The notes under the pieces: generated by a model
Database searches by the model: none
What the model was told of the DNA's origin: nothing
The model's input: only the letters and a program-made list of their open reading frames with translations
Made by a program: the position numbers and the translations under genes
Shown: in pieces, positions 15,664 to 24,486 of the stretch
Layout of the letters: each line of letters opens with the position of its first letter
How positions within the stretch are numbered: position 1 is the first letter of the stretch
Source: Eshraghiella crossota
Lineage (GTDB): Bacteria > Bacillota > Clostridia > Lachnospirales > Lachnospiraceae
Assembly (NCBI RefSeq): GCF_025148445.1
Contig: NZ_CP102270.1
Location: 2,405,001-2,469,000 of the forward strand
DNA length: 64,000 nt
Direction of reading: 5' to 3'

Positions 15664-16299
15664 TTACCTTGTGGCGATAAGCTTGTTAATAGGATTGCCA
15701 AGCTTTGAAAATTTGATTTCGTATTCGGTCATTACGTTGCCATCGTTCATATCGCTGTTGTGAAGATCGTATGTGACGCTGTCTAATTTCCAGCCGGCAG
15801 CTTCAACCTCTTCCAAAGAAAAATCAAATAAAGGTCTGTTGTCGGTCTTGAACTCCACACGCCCTGTTTTTGCAAGAATATTGTTATATCTGGCAAAAAA
15901 CTGTCTTGAAGTAAGGCGTCTTTTCGCGTGACGGTCCTTTGGCCATGGGTCTGAGAAATTAAGATATATTCTTCCAATCTCACCGTTTTCAAATACATCC
16001 TCTATTTTCTCGGCATCCATCCGGATAAAGCGAAGGTTAGGCAGCTCCATTTCCCTCTGCTTTTCCAATGCACGGACAAGAACGCTTGAAAACTTTTCTA
16101 TTCCAATGTAATTGATATCAGGGTTCTTTGACGCAAGCTCCATGATAAATCTGCCTTTGCCCGTTCCGATTTCAAGATGGATTTCGTTGTCGTTGCCGAA
16201 AATCTCATGCCATCTGCCTTTATTTTCTTCAGGTACATTAATTGTATAATCACTTTCTTCAAGTGCCTCTCTGGCACCTCTCACATTTCTTAATCTCAT
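15664..16299 (-). CDS. trmB: tRNA (guanine-N7-)-methyltransferase
   Basis: 211 residues, the usual length for TrmB. It methylates G46 in the variable loop of tRNAs using S-adenosylmethionine. The methyl-donor loop EIGTGKGRF lies near 43-51, GIEKFSSVLVRAL follows, and the TrmB signature FSDPWPKDRHAKRR is complete, as is the late TDNRPLF-type motif (FKTDNRPLFDFS). The start at 16299 is preceded by GGAGG 12 nt away, a slightly long spacing, but MRLRNVRGA is the standard TrmB N-terminus. It is divergent from dacF with an 80-bp gap. A core gene without signs of transfer. Confidence 0.97.
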   Translation of the reverse strand: MRLRNVRGAREALEESDYTINVPEENKGRWHEIFGNDNEIHLEIGTGKGRFIMELASKNPDINYIGIEKFSSVLVRALEKQREMELPNLRFIRMDAEKIEDVFENGEIGRIYLNFSDPWPKDRHAKRRLTSRQFFARYNNILAKTGRVEFKTDNRPLFDFSLEEVEAAGWKLDSVTYDLHNSDMNDGNVMTEYEIKFSKLGNPINKLIATR

Positions 16300-16397
16300 G
16301 TCTATGAGTTTCCTCCGTATCTAAGCGATATTATTAGTATATACAAACGCCCCCGAATATGCTACTATAATTTCAAATTTTGTTAAAGGGATTTAGT

Positions 16398-17729
16398 ATG
16401 AAAAAAATAATTGCTTCAACTCTTACTTTTATATATATTATGTGTCATTTAAGCCTATGCCGGGCGGCTGATAATAATGACATTCTGCCTGAATTTCCCG
16501 ATATTAAGTCACAGTATATTGTGCTGATGGACGCCGATTCCGGGGAGGTTCTTTATCAGAGGAATATGGATAAAAAATGCTATCCTGCAAGCACCACCAA
16601 GATGATGACGGCTTTGCTTACCATAGAGAATACATCTATGTCAGATGTGGTTACCTATTCCAAAGCTGCGGTTGACAGTGTTTCTCCCGGTGATGCTAAT
16701 GTAGGAATTGCTGTGGGCGAACAGCTTACGGTAGAGCAGTCCTTGTATTGCCTTATGCTCCGCTCCGCCAATGATGTGGCTTACGGACTTGCAGAATATG
16801 TGGGCGGTACGGCTTCCGGTTTTGCATCGATGATGAATGACAAAGCTGCTGCCTTAGGCGCTGTTTCAACGCATTTTTCCAATCCAAGCGGTCTCACCAA
16901 TGAATTTCACTATTCCACGCCTTATGATATGGCATTGATAGGAAGGGCCTGTTTTAATAACAAAACCCTTGTAAATATCATGAGTTATACAGGTGTATAC
17001 AAGATAGGCAAGACTAACACAAATAACAATATCCGCTATTACACACACCGTTTCCAGATGTTAAAAGGCGGCGAGTATGAGTACCGGTATTCAAAAGGCG
17101 GCAAAACCGGATATACCGATGCCGCAGGCAACTGTCTCGTATCTTTTGCCGAAAAAGACGGTATAAGGCTGGTGTGCTCAGTTATGAATTCAACGGCTTC
17201 GGGAAGATACACCGACTCCATCGCACTTTTTGATTATTACCTTAATAACTACCGTAAATGTTATCTTGATGATAATAATATGTCATCTTCATCTTTTGGG
17301 CTTGATGCCCTTGATATTACCTATAAGATGACATCGACAAACGGCTACAGCATAGAATTCGATGATGGGGCTTATATTCTTGTTCCGTCAAATGCCAGTA
17401 TATCGGACCTGACAAAGATTGTAACATACGCAGATAATGCCGCTTATTCCGGTAAAAGCGGCGGATTTGCCTGCATCAGCTTTTATTACAAAAACCTGCC
17501 TCTCGGTAATTCCACTATCTATATAAAAGACAATAAAAATTCTTCCGTCACACCCGGAACTAACGGAGTAATGACGGAAGAAACACACATCACTATTAAT
17601 AAAGACAAAACAATTTATATAAATATTTTTGTATTAATCGGTGCCGTGGCTGGGCTTTCACTCATTATTGTACCGGTTGTCATAAGAGTAAAAAACAGGA
17701 GACGTCACAGAAGAGGTTTTCACTTCTGA
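16398..17729 (+). CDS. dacF: D-alanyl-D-alanine carboxypeptidase (DacF/PBP5 type)
   Basis: 443 residues from the ATG at 16398 (AAAGGG 7 nt upstream); the frame is open a few codons earlier, but the chosen start gives a normal signal peptide (MKKIIASTLTFIYI...). The enzyme removes the terminal D-Ala of peptidoglycan stem peptides outside the membrane. All three active-site motifs are present: STTK near 64, SAND near 124 and KTG near 235. The second half holds the beta-rich PBP5_C-like region. A C-terminal membrane helix (FVLIGAVAGLSLIIVPVVI) with an Arg-rich end anchors it. It overlaps by 10 nt, tail to tail, with the exonuclease gene on the other strand. Confidence 0.93.
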   Translation: MKKIIASTLTFIYIMCHLSLCRAADNNDILPEFPDIKSQYIVLMDADSGEVLYQRNMDKKCYPASTTKMMTALLTIENTSMSDVVTYSKAAVDSVSPGDANVGIAVGEQLTVEQSLYCLMLRSANDVAYGLAEYVGGTASGFASMMNDKAAALGAVSTHFSNPSGLTNEFHYSTPYDMALIGRACFNNKTLVNIMSYTGVYKIGKTNTNNNIRYYTHRFQMLKGGEYEYRYSKGGKTGYTDAAGNCLVSFAEKDGIRLVCSVMNSTASGRYTDSIALFDYYLNNYRKCYLDDNNMSSSSFGLDALDITYKMTSTNGYSIEFDDGAYILVPSNASISDLTKIVTYADNAAYSGKSGGFACISFYYKNLPLGNSTIYIKDNKNSSVTPGTNGVMTEETHITINKDKTIYINIFVLIGAVAGLSLIIVPVVIRVKNRRRHRRGFHF

Positions 17730-18703
17730 GCACCCTGTCTCTGGCGCTGTTTTTCCCTTGAACGTTTTGCCCTTCTGCGCTCTCTTTTGTGGTCCTGCTT
17801 CTGGATGATTTCAGCAACGCCGTTTTCGTCGGTCCGCTTTAAAATCTTAATTGCATAATATAAATCATCCTCGGTCTTTTTAAATCGTATTTTACCCTTA
17901 AAAAGACCGTGGTTCTCACAATATGCCACACAGTAATATACATGTTGGTTATTGGAAAACCATTTTATTCTCTGCTTGATTTCCCTGTTGCACAAGAAAC
18001 ATTTCGTGGTACGGATAACACCGTCCAGCATAATTTTTTCCCTGTCACGATAGCCTTTTGATATAAACTTACTGTAGGTAGGATACACTAACGTGAATTC
18101 CTCGGACCGTGATGACGGTATCTTGTATGTGTCCACCGAGGTGTACTCATATATTTTATCCATATCCATCAGCCCAAAAATCTTTGCCGTATACTCTGCA
18201 TCCGCAAAAGCCGAGTGAAAAGCTTCATTCTGCACAATATTTTTATCTGCGGTTACAGTTTCAAGCGAGCTCCTCTTCTTGCCATCGTCATAACATATAC
18301 TGTACGATTTCTGCAAATCGTAGTAAATAAGCGGCATTGGAAGATTAAGGTTTATCTTGTAATAATCACAGTTACGCTGAAGTTCCGTAAGGTCCATGCA
18401 TCCCCATGTACAGAAAATGTAATCATCCCCGCACCATTCCATAAACTCTTTAACAGCCTGGGGAAATGGCACTCCTTTTTCAACAAGTTCACCCATGGTT
18501 GTGCCAATAAGGTCCTGCATAACAGGATGAAGCGTCTGATATACACCGGGGGCTATATTTTTTGCAAAAGTATCTATGACTCTCCTCTGTGAATCCAGCT
18601 TGACTGCACCAATCTCTATTATTTCAAATGGCATATCCTTAATTTCTTTTTCTTTTCCGTCAGGACATTGATTCCATTCCAAATCAAACACTATATAATT
18701 CAT
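17720..18703 (-). CDS. DEDDh 3'-5' exonuclease (KapD/ERI-1-like)
   Basis: 327 residues, start at 18703 after GAGAGGA. The DnaQ-like fold shows its four acidic residues and histidine: FDLEWN near 6-11, CMDLTEL near 107, and HSAFADAEYTA near 167. These enzymes trim RNA or DNA from the 3' end; KapD and ERI-1 relatives often act on structured RNA, but the substrate here is unknown. The C-terminal third adds a small Cys cluster (CFLCNRE, later YYCVAYCENHG), which could bind zinc, and ends in a very basic tail (KRERRRAKRSREKQRQRQ) suited to nucleic acid binding. It converges with dacF with a 10-nt overlap. Core gene. Confidence 0.85.
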   Translation of the reverse strand: MNYIVFDLEWNQCPDGKEKEIKDMPFEIIEIGAVKLDSQRRVIDTFAKNIAPGVYQTLHPVMQDLIGTTMGELVEKGVPFPQAVKEFMEWCGDDYIFCTWGCMDLTELQRNCDYYKINLNLPMPLIYYDLQKSYSICYDDGKKRSSLETVTADKNIVQNEAFHSAFADAEYTAKIFGLMDMDKIYEYTSVDTYKIPSSRSEEFTLVYPTYSKFISKGYRDREKIMLDGVIRTTKCFLCNREIKQRIKWFSNNQHVYYCVAYCENHGLFKGKIRFKKTEDDLYYAIKILKRTDENGVAEIIQKQDHKRERRRAKRSREKQRQRQGAQK

Positions 18704-18803
18704 GCTCTGTCCTCTCTTTTTTTATCATTACTATAATAAATAATCTATAAATTTCCATTCTCACATACAAATAAAACTATATTAGCATTGTACCATAAAA
18801 AAA

Positions 18804-18844
18804 GACGAAATACAGTAACTTTCTTTAAATTCCAGTATTTCGTC
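18804..18844 (-). terminator. Intrinsic terminator after the chemotaxis receptor gene
   Basis: On the minus strand GACGAAATACTG pairs with CAGTATTTCGTC apart from one inner position. A run of seven T follows (AAAAAAA at 18797-18803 on the plus strand). It lies 43 nt after the receptor stop codon and closes that transcript. Confidence 0.8.
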
Positions 18845-18886
18845 CTTTAATCAACTATTCAACATCAAAAATTTTTTGCACAGTTT

Positions 18887-20599
18887 TTAATTTTTATCTT
18901 CTGCAATTTTAAATTTCTGGATCATTTCACGCAGATTTTCTGCTTCACTGCTCATCTCCTGACTAGATGCTGCACATTCTTCAGATGTTGCCGAATTCGT
19001 CTGTACGACATCATTGATCTGTTCAATTCCATCATTAATCTGTTTGATTTCTGTTGCCTGTGTCTCTAACGTATCAGCAATATTTGTGACTTCTTTTGTA
19101 ATGATCTGGGAATTCTCAGCGACCTCCTGCAATTGTGATGCCGTCTGCCCTGCAATTACCATACCCTTTTCCACGGCTTTCACAGAGGTTTCAATCAATG
19201 TTGCGGATTCCTTTGCTGCCTGGGCACTCTGGTCTGCCAGCACATTTACCTGATTCGCTACAACTGCAAATCCCTTTCCTGCCTCCCCTGCTCTTGCAGC
19301 CTCAATGGAAGCATTCAATGCAAGCAGATTCGTCTGGGCCGCAATTTCATTGATTGTTGCAATGATCTTGTCAATCTCTTTTGATGCCCCGTTGATCTCA
19401 TTCATGGAATCAACCATATCCTTCATTTTACCATTGCTTTCCAGAATGGCATTTCCAAGTTCGTCTACTCTTCCACTGATTTCTTTTGCGGTTTTTGAAT
19501 TTTTTTCTACCTGTTCAGAAACACCTTCGACTGTTGCGGTCAGTTCTTCTACAACTGCTGCCTGATTTGTTGCTCCATCCGCAAGGTCATTGGAGCTTGC
19601 TGCTACCTGCTCTGCGGCACTCGAAACTTCATCTGAAACATGCTGGATTCCCTTTATCACCTCTGCCATGCTTTTTTCAAACATCATAAAGGAGTTTAGA
19701 ATTCCAACAAAATCCCCTTTCCACTCTACTTCCGGCTGCACATCAAAATTTCCATCTGCAAACATCTTCATTGCACGTCCAATATCATCTACATAGCTTC
19801 CCAGAATGCGGATGGATTTACGCATACTGTGTGCCAGTCTTCCAATCTCATCATCTGAATGGTATTCCAGCGTGCTGTGCAGGTTTCCATCTGTTAATTC
19901 CTGTGCAACGGCTTCCACTTCACGTAATGGTACTAAAATTGTCTCAAGTACTTTTTTGCCTGTTTTTGTTGTCAGTTTCCATGCCAAAACCAGACAAACA
20001 ATAATACACGCAACTCCTGCCACTGCAAAAATAACCGTAACTCTGACTGACCGGCTGCTTTGCTCATCGGTCATTTCATCTAATCTTATTGCAATTTCTA
20101 CGGCTTTATTTAATGCCGGGGTACAATCATTCAGAATTGAATCAACTGCCTTATCTTTGTCACCGCTTTTGATTTTTTCCATGATGGAATAACCAATGTT
20201 TCCCCAGTCTGCAAGGGCAGATGAGTATTCTTCATAATCCGCATCCGGAACAACTCCGGATTTCTTTAAATTATTCAGTTGGGTATCAACTTCTGCAAGC
20301 ATTTTTTTTACCGTCTGCTCATAATTGTCATAAGAGGATGCATCATTATTTAATGCCATTTCCCTGATATTTCTCGCTGCTGCGTTAACATTTATCCTGC
20401 AGATTTTCACCGCCTGGTCTGCAACAGTAACATTTTGTACATAACGCTTCATATTGAAAAATAGAATACCTATGACCACAATAGATAACAGCCCTGAGAC
20501 TAACATCATAATAATGACTTTTCTGTAGCCATAGTTTATCCTTTCCTTCAGATGCAAATTTTCCAATTTATTTTTCTTAATATTTTTCTTTGTCGCCAT
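18887..20599 (-). CDS. Methyl-accepting chemotaxis protein
   Basis: 570 residues. Order: a basic cytoplasmic start, a first membrane helix (MMLVSGLLSIVVIGILFF), a 150-residue extracellular four-helix-bundle sensor, a second membrane helix (VIFAVAGVACIIVCLVLAW), a HAMP domain, and the long signalling coiled coil. Its tip EIAAQTNLLALNASIEAARAGE is the CheA/CheW contact region. It senses a ligand outside the cell and controls flagellar rotation through CheA, so the organism is probably motile. The ligand cannot be deduced. The start at 20599 follows AAAGGAA. It is a single-gene transcript closed by the terminator at 18804-18844. Confidence 0.95.
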   Translation of the reverse strand: MATKKNIKKNKLENLHLKERINYGYRKVIIMMLVSGLLSIVVIGILFFNMKRYVQNVTVADQAVKICRINVNAAARNIREMALNNDASSYDNYEQTVKKMLAEVDTQLNNLKKSGVVPDADYEEYSSALADWGNIGYSIMEKIKSGDKDKAVDSILNDCTPALNKAVEIAIRLDEMTDEQSSRSVRVTVIFAVAGVACIIVCLVLAWKLTTKTGKKVLETILVPLREVEAVAQELTDGNLHSTLEYHSDDEIGRLAHSMRKSIRILGSYVDDIGRAMKMFADGNFDVQPEVEWKGDFVGILNSFMMFEKSMAEVIKGIQHVSDEVSSAAEQVAASSNDLADGATNQAAVVEELTATVEGVSEQVEKNSKTAKEISGRVDELGNAILESNGKMKDMVDSMNEINGASKEIDKIIATINEIAAQTNLLALNASIEAARAGEAGKGFAVVANQVNVLADQSAQAAKESATLIETSVKAVEKGMVIAGQTASQLQEVAENSQIITKEVTNIADTLETQATEIKQINDGIEQINDVVQTNSATSEECAASSQEMSSEAENLREMIQKFKIAEDKN

Positions 20600-20693
20600 A
20601 GTTTGCTATTTCCTTTCTCTTTTACTCGTTCCTTATATATCAAATTTTTTTCTTAAAGTCAATAAATTTCAGGAACAATTTTATTATTCTATT

Positions 20694-20925
20694 TTACATA
20701 AAATATTGTACCACTCCCCCTCCGAAAAATACAGTACTTTTACCAATTTTTTCTACAGTTACCTCTCCCATCGAACGTAATGTAATCTGGAATGTCTTGC
20801 CGGTGGTTCCCTCGTAAGAGCCAATTTCCATAATCGTAACTGTGACAGTTCCTGCATTGATGTTATTGCTATACGAAACGGTATAGTCTGCATTATTGGT
20901 AAACAGGAATATAGTGTTTTGTTTC
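20694..20925 (-). pseudogene. Fragment of a surface-protein Ig-like repeat
   Basis: The frame contains DYTVSYSNNINAGTVTVTI, then GSYEGTTGKTFQITL. This is typical of bacterial surface-protein repeats of the YDG/MBG-like class that recur as D-Y-x-V-S-Y-x-N-N-x-N-A-G. Only one repeat is present, it has no start or secretion signal, and the part upstream of it in the same frame reads through the terminator and the tRNA fragment. It is a remnant, perhaps of a long cell-surface protein gene lost at this junction. Confidence 0.6.
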
Positions 20926-20950
20926 ACGCAATCACCATAAAATAAAAAAA

Positions 20951-20980
20951 GCAACAATGAATTTTCACGATCATTGTTGC
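20951..20980 (-). terminator. Perfect hairpin terminator following the tRNA-Arg fragment
   Basis: GCAACAATGA pairs exactly with TCATTGTTGC around a 10-nt loop. On the minus strand seven T follow. It stands about 10 nt downstream of the tRNA-Arg 3' fragment and was probably that tRNA gene's own terminator. Confidence 0.8.
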
Positions 20981-20990
20981 AAAAAATCAA

Positions 20991-21031
20991 TGTTCCCTGC
21001 GGGAATCGAACCCACAACTAGTGCTTAGGAG
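20991..21031 (-). other. Displaced 3' part of tRNA-Arg(CCT), probable integration junction (att)
   Basis: The minus strand reads CTCCTAA (anticodon loop, CCT), GCACT, then the complete T arm GTGGG-TTCGATT-CCCGC and the acceptor 3' strand AGGGAAC plus A. The matching 5' half (acceptor GTTCCCT, D arm, 5' anticodon stem) is absent; the sequence upstream is unrelated. This is what remains when an element integrates within a tRNA gene and restores the intact tRNA at its other end. The terminator at 20951-20980 suggests that lower coordinates are chromosomal and higher coordinates belong to the inserted DNA. Confidence 0.7.
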
Positions 21032-21387
21032 CTCGAGATACCACTGTAAATACATACAATGATTAGTCAACCTAAGTCAAGGAAATCCTTGGTTTTCCTA
21101 ACTATTCTGTTACTCCCTGTCAAAATAAGAAAACCTGTTTTCATCTCTGTAAAGCACCTTTCGGTGCTCGTACGGTGCTCGGAGCACCCGGAGGATATAA
21201 CCATTCCGTTCCATCGAGTTCACTCAGTTGGCCACCATTACGATTCAGCTTCGTAACAATGATCACTTGGTTTTCTTATTAGATTAACTATATTATAACG
21301 TGCTGTAGGTCGGATGTCGATGATTTTTTGACCATATTTATTGTTTTATATGTTATTTCTCTATTAGTTCTGCAAACTTGAAGTTAT
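21032..21387. other. Gene-free stretch with short palindromes beside the att-like site
   Basis: No credible gene is seen. The stretch holds GGTGCTC-G-GAGCACC (21174-21188), a perfect 15-bp palindrome, and a neighbouring CACC-TTTC-GGTG hairpin, so the word GGTGCTC or its complement recurs several times within 40 bp. Such repeats beside an attachment site could be integrase or excisionase binding sites, which is inference. Confidence 0.35.
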
Positions 21388-22335
21388 CTATACTGCGATA
21401 GGTTTTAGTCCGTTTTTTCTTATGTTTTCTAATTCTTCTGCCATTAAACACTGCGACTCATAAAGACGCAGATATTCTTTGGATACGTCTGAGTCAAAGA
21501 TCAAAACATCATCCGAATTTATCGTGACATCGACACCACTGCGATACAGTTTTCCAATTGGATGCACGGACATATCCGCAACCCTTCCAAGCAAAATATT
21601 ACTTGTCGGTGTGATATTTAATCTGATTTTATTATCTGCCAGAAAGCGGATCACGGATTCATCATCGGCTGCCGCGATACCATGCTGCACCTCATCAAGT
21701 TCTAATTCTTCTACTGCTGTTCTTACGTCTTTCGCAGTCCCCCATTCTCCAACGTGTGCTTTTAACCTTAATCCTTCTTTTCTTGCCCGACGATAAATTC
21801 CTTTAAAATTTTCGATCGGTTGTGCTAATTCGTCACCATACAGATCAATCGAATAAAAATTTTTATTTCCCCAAAAGTGAGATAAACATTCTTCTAAATA
21901 ATCGATAGGACAATGTCTTGATAATCCGATTTGAAGCCTTAATTCTATATCAGGAGCGATTTCCTTTTGCGCACTTGTAAAAGCATCAACCAGCTCATCA
22001 ATATCATTATGAAAAAATTCATTTAACCCCCAGACATCCTCACCAATTTCAAGCACAGTTACTCCGTCTTCTTTGGCCTGTTGAAAGGTGGCTTTGATTA
22101 AAAGTTTTCTCATCTCGGTGCTGTTAAAATCCTGACCAATGTATTTTTGACTCCATTGATCCATTTCCCCCATCGATGACAAAGAATTCTTTAATGGCTC
22201 GATTTTTTTACCGGCTGCCTGATATAAGAAACTTCTGCTCCCACCAAGCACAAAATGATTGTGCAGGTCTGCCTTAGGATACTTTCTTAATTCTTCCAGA
22301 TTTCTTTGCTTCAATGCATATGTAAAACGATTCAT
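21388..22335 (-). CDS. Adenosine deaminase family protein
   Basis: 315 residues, slightly shorter than typical adenosine deaminases (about 340). The metal-binding and catalytic motifs of the family are visible: KADLHNHF (H-x-H) near 24, KAHVGEWG near 193, VQHGIAAADD near 217 and NSDD near 274. The expected reaction is hydrolytic deamination of adenosine or a related 6-aminopurine compound to the inosine form, in the cytoplasm. Substrate choice cannot be read from sequence, and some ADA-like enzymes act on adenine or modified nucleosides. The start at 22335 follows AGGAGA 10 nt upstream. It lies between the tRNA-Arg junction and the immunity-like genes, with no obvious partners. Confidence 0.85.
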   Translation of the reverse strand: MNRFTYALKQRNLEELRKYPKADLHNHFVLGGSRSFLYQAAGKKIEPLKNSLSSMGEMDQWSQKYIGQDFNSTEMRKLLIKATFQQAKEDGVTVLEIGEDVWGLNEFFHNDIDELVDAFTSAQKEIAPDIELRLQIGLSRHCPIDYLEECLSHFWGNKNFYSIDLYGDELAQPIENFKGIYRRARKEGLRLKAHVGEWGTAKDVRTAVEELELDEVQHGIAAADDESVIRFLADNKIRLNITPTSNILLGRVADMSVHPIGKLYRSGVDVTINSDDVLIFDSDVSKEYLRLYESQCLMAEELENIRKNGLKPIAV

Positions 22336-22402
22336 AATTCAATTCTCTCCTAGCTGTTTGATTTTCTCCACAAATTTCGATTGAGATTTTACCTGCTCCC
22401 AG

Positions 22403-22777
22403 TCAGATTTTAAATATAGATATGCCCTCTTCATACATTGTTTTATAAGGATCTCCAATCGCCGCGAAAGCATCTTTTTCACTTTTTCGTTCCCAATCCA
22501 TATCTATATACCCATCGGTTTTTACATGTTGTTTTCCCGCAAGCACACAAAAATAGCTGCACACAACTTCATTTAAAATCAGATACTCCAGAAGTGTCCT
22601 GTCATCCACATATTTTTCAAATACAAGGGTGCCCCTCTCATAACAAAACACCCTTGTCCGGTATTCCATAATATCAATTTTAAGTTCCATATCAAATTTT
22701 GAATTGTCAATCATTCTTTTAAAACTTTCAATCTGATAACTTACCGGAATTTGCGCCTTATCAAGCAATTTATGCAC
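22403..22777 (-). CDS. Small protein, possible immunity family, start uncertain
   Basis: 124 codons from a GTG at 22777 with no ribosome site, so the true start may be internal or the gene may be truncated at its 5' end. The body (MELKIDIMEYRTRVFCYERGTL, then EYLILNEVVCSYFCVLAG) mixes strands and helices as in the small immunity proteins of polymorphic toxin systems, and it sits close to a SUKH immunity protein. I cannot name the family. The next gene upstream ends 12 nt away. Function unproven. Confidence 0.5.
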   Translation of the reverse strand: MHKLLDKAQIPVSYQIESFKRMIDNSKFDMELKIDIMEYRTRVFCYERGTLVFEKYVDDRTLLEYLILNEVVCSYFCVLAGKQHVKTDGYIDMDWERKSEKDAFAAIGDPYKTMYEEGISIFKI

Positions 22778-22789
22778 ATTATAAAATAT

Positions 22790-23080
22790 TTATTTCTGTT
22801 TCATACCTGTCCTCAATGCATTCTGCTCCGTTGTATTTTCTTCATCCCTATCCGAAAATAGAAATCTATCTGATTTACATTCCAGTTCCCGAAAACGGCT
22901 GGCTAGCTGGTCGAGCCGTTCTGTGCCAAATGCCTCATATTCTTCCTTAGTAATTTCATAGTACCGATTATACCAAGCAACCCATGTAACCACACAACTT
23001 AGAATATATTTATCCACTTCCGGAACATATCCAACACTATACAGCAGTTTTGTATTTACTTTCTCATTTTGTATATTCAT
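22790..23080 (-). CDS. Hypothetical protein in the immunity-gene cluster
   Basis: 96 residues from the ATG at 23080, which has TTGGAGGG directly upstream; the frame is open 46 codons further, but that part lacks a ribosome site. The sequence has a hydrophobic start (YSVGYVPEVDKYILSCVVTWVAWYNRYYEI) and a charged second half (LASRFRELECKSDRFLFSDRDEEN). No enzyme motif. The pattern, and its position between other small proteins that look like immunity factors, suggest the same kind of role, but the family is not recognised. Confidence 0.55.
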   Translation of the reverse strand: MNIQNEKVNTKLLYSVGYVPEVDKYILSCVVTWVAWYNRYYEITKEEYEAFGTERLDQLASRFRELECKSDRFLFSDRDEENTTEQNALRTGMKQK

Positions 23081-23221
23081 ATGCCCTCCAACTATATTCA
23101 TATCCATTATAATAATCCCATTCGGGTATAATCTCAATATACATATCATTTCACTATCTAAGGGGGCTGAAAAGCCTGTAAAATAAGGAAAGTTCAGGAA
23201 ATCTCTCCACAAATTCAAATT

Positions 23222-23911
23222 CTATTTCCAAGGTCTCTTTTTCTCTGTCCATCCCTTTGATTTCCAATGTTCAACATCACGAGGATTAAAACCATTCTTC
23301 TGCATTATATGCATAACCCAAAACATTCCCTTGGTTTTTATCCCTGGTTTAACATTTCCCGAATTATGTATAATTTTCTTCGCAATACTTGATGTTGTTT
23401 TGTCAATTACTCTCTTTTTCTTTTCGCTTACGCCGTTCCAATCGACCGCCGCAACACCAACTCCATATTTATATCTTTTAGCTACTCCCCAGAAAAACAA
23501 GCTGTCCATCATATCTTTATTTGTCGATTTCATACCAGCTCCGGCAGCTGTGGATATGCATACTCCTTGTTTCTTAAACATAGATTCTTCTGGACTATGC
23601 ACCATCCATCTGTATCCGTAATGGTCTAAAAAAGCTTTCATCGCCCCAGTCGCATGAAATACATAAACCGGACTGGCTAAGATAATAACATTTGCTTCAT
23701 CCATTGCATCAGTAAGAGGCTTTAGTTTTTCATAATGCGGACATTTTGTCTCGGATTCAGTGAAACACTTTGTACAGCCTACACAAAATTCTCCAAAATC
23801 TTTTGGAAGAAAAAATTCTTTTATATCGCTACTTATTTTCTCTGCCAACATATGAGCTATATGATATGTTGAGCCTTTATGACTTTGACCATGTATAATT
23901 ACTATCTTCAT
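23222..23911 (-). CDS. NADPH-dependent FMN reductase / flavodoxin-like protein
   Basis: 229 residues, start at 23911 with GGAG close upstream. The FMN-phosphate loop HGQSHKGSTYHIA lies at 6-18, and LASPVYVFHATGAMKAFLDH near 77-96 is the second flavin-contact region of the NADPH-dependent FMN reductase family. A Cys cluster (CVGCTKC, then CPHYEK) after the first domain half is typical of the iron-sulfur-flavoprotein and NAD(P)H oxidoreductase branch. The last 60 residues are basic and unusual. It is probably a redox enzyme using a bound flavin; its substrate is unknown. It lies among immunity-like genes without an obvious functional link. Confidence 0.8.
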   Translation of the reverse strand: MKIVIIHGQSHKGSTYHIAHMLAEKISSDIKEFFLPKDFGEFCVGCTKCFTESETKCPHYEKLKPLTDAMDEANVIILASPVYVFHATGAMKAFLDHYGYRWMVHSPEESMFKKQGVCISTAAGAGMKSTNKDMMDSLFFWGVAKRYKYGVGVAAVDWNGVSEKKKRVIDKTTSSIAKKIIHNSGNVKPGIKTKGMFWVMHIMQKNGFNPRDVEHWKSKGWTEKKRPWK

Positions 23912-23988
23912 ATTTTCTCCATTTGCTTCGTGAAATTCAAATTTTCTACTGTGCTCAACTGTTCTGTAAACTTGAAGTTGTTATTTTA

Positions 23989-24408
23989 TCACCAGTTCAT
24001 CTTTCCTTCTTTAAATTGTGCTAATACAAAAGATTCTAGACTTTCCGCTTCAGGATACACTTCCAAGTTATCTAATCCCCAGTTGACAATCTCCCCAGTT
24101 TCATTATTCAAACAATACGCCAGCTCGCCATCTCCTTCAATAACAATATATTTCTTTTCCAGACCATTTTTTCTAAAGCGGAGCGTGTCTTCAACCAATC
24201 GAGAATGTCCATTGCGACCACACGCCACAATCTCCACACCATATCCAATCAGAACGCCATATTTCCGTATAAATATTTTCACTTCTTCCCTAAATGCAAT
24301 ACTCAGTTGCTTTTCCAATTCAGATATTTTATCGTCTGTCCATCCACCAGTAACAAGAACTTCTTCCTGATTTTCTGCTATAAACTTATCCAAATCTTCA
24401 AACATCAT
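23989..24408 (-). CDS. SMI1/KNR4 (SUKH) family immunity protein
   Basis: 139 residues, with two adjacent ATG codons after GAGGTAGAT. The SUKH features are visible: an N-terminal helix ending in ISELEKQLSIAFREEVKIFIRKYG, the strand GYGVEIVACG, the later IVIEGDGELAYCLNNETGEIVNWG, and an aromatic/acidic tail. SUKH proteins neutralise secreted nuclease and other toxins of contact-dependent and type VII systems by binding them. No cognate toxin is seen next to it, so it may protect against toxins of neighbouring strains (orphan immunity). Single minus-strand gene with its own AT-rich upstream region. Confidence 0.85.
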   Translation of the reverse strand: MMFEDLDKFIAENQEEVLVTGGWTDDKISELEKQLSIAFREEVKIFIRKYGVLIGYGVEIVACGRNGHSRLVEDTLRFRKNGLEKKYIVIEGDGELAYCLNNETGEIVNWGLDNLEVYPEAESLESFVLAQFKEGKMNW

Positions 24409-24486
24409 ATCTACCTCACAACCTCCGATTTATAGACTTCTCGTATATATATTTTACCACATACTTTTTCCAAAGGCACTGACTTC

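Noticed and set aside
20926-21017. N-terminal extension of the surface-protein fragment
   Set aside because: The frame reads through the tRNA-Arg remnant and its terminator, so it is accidental.
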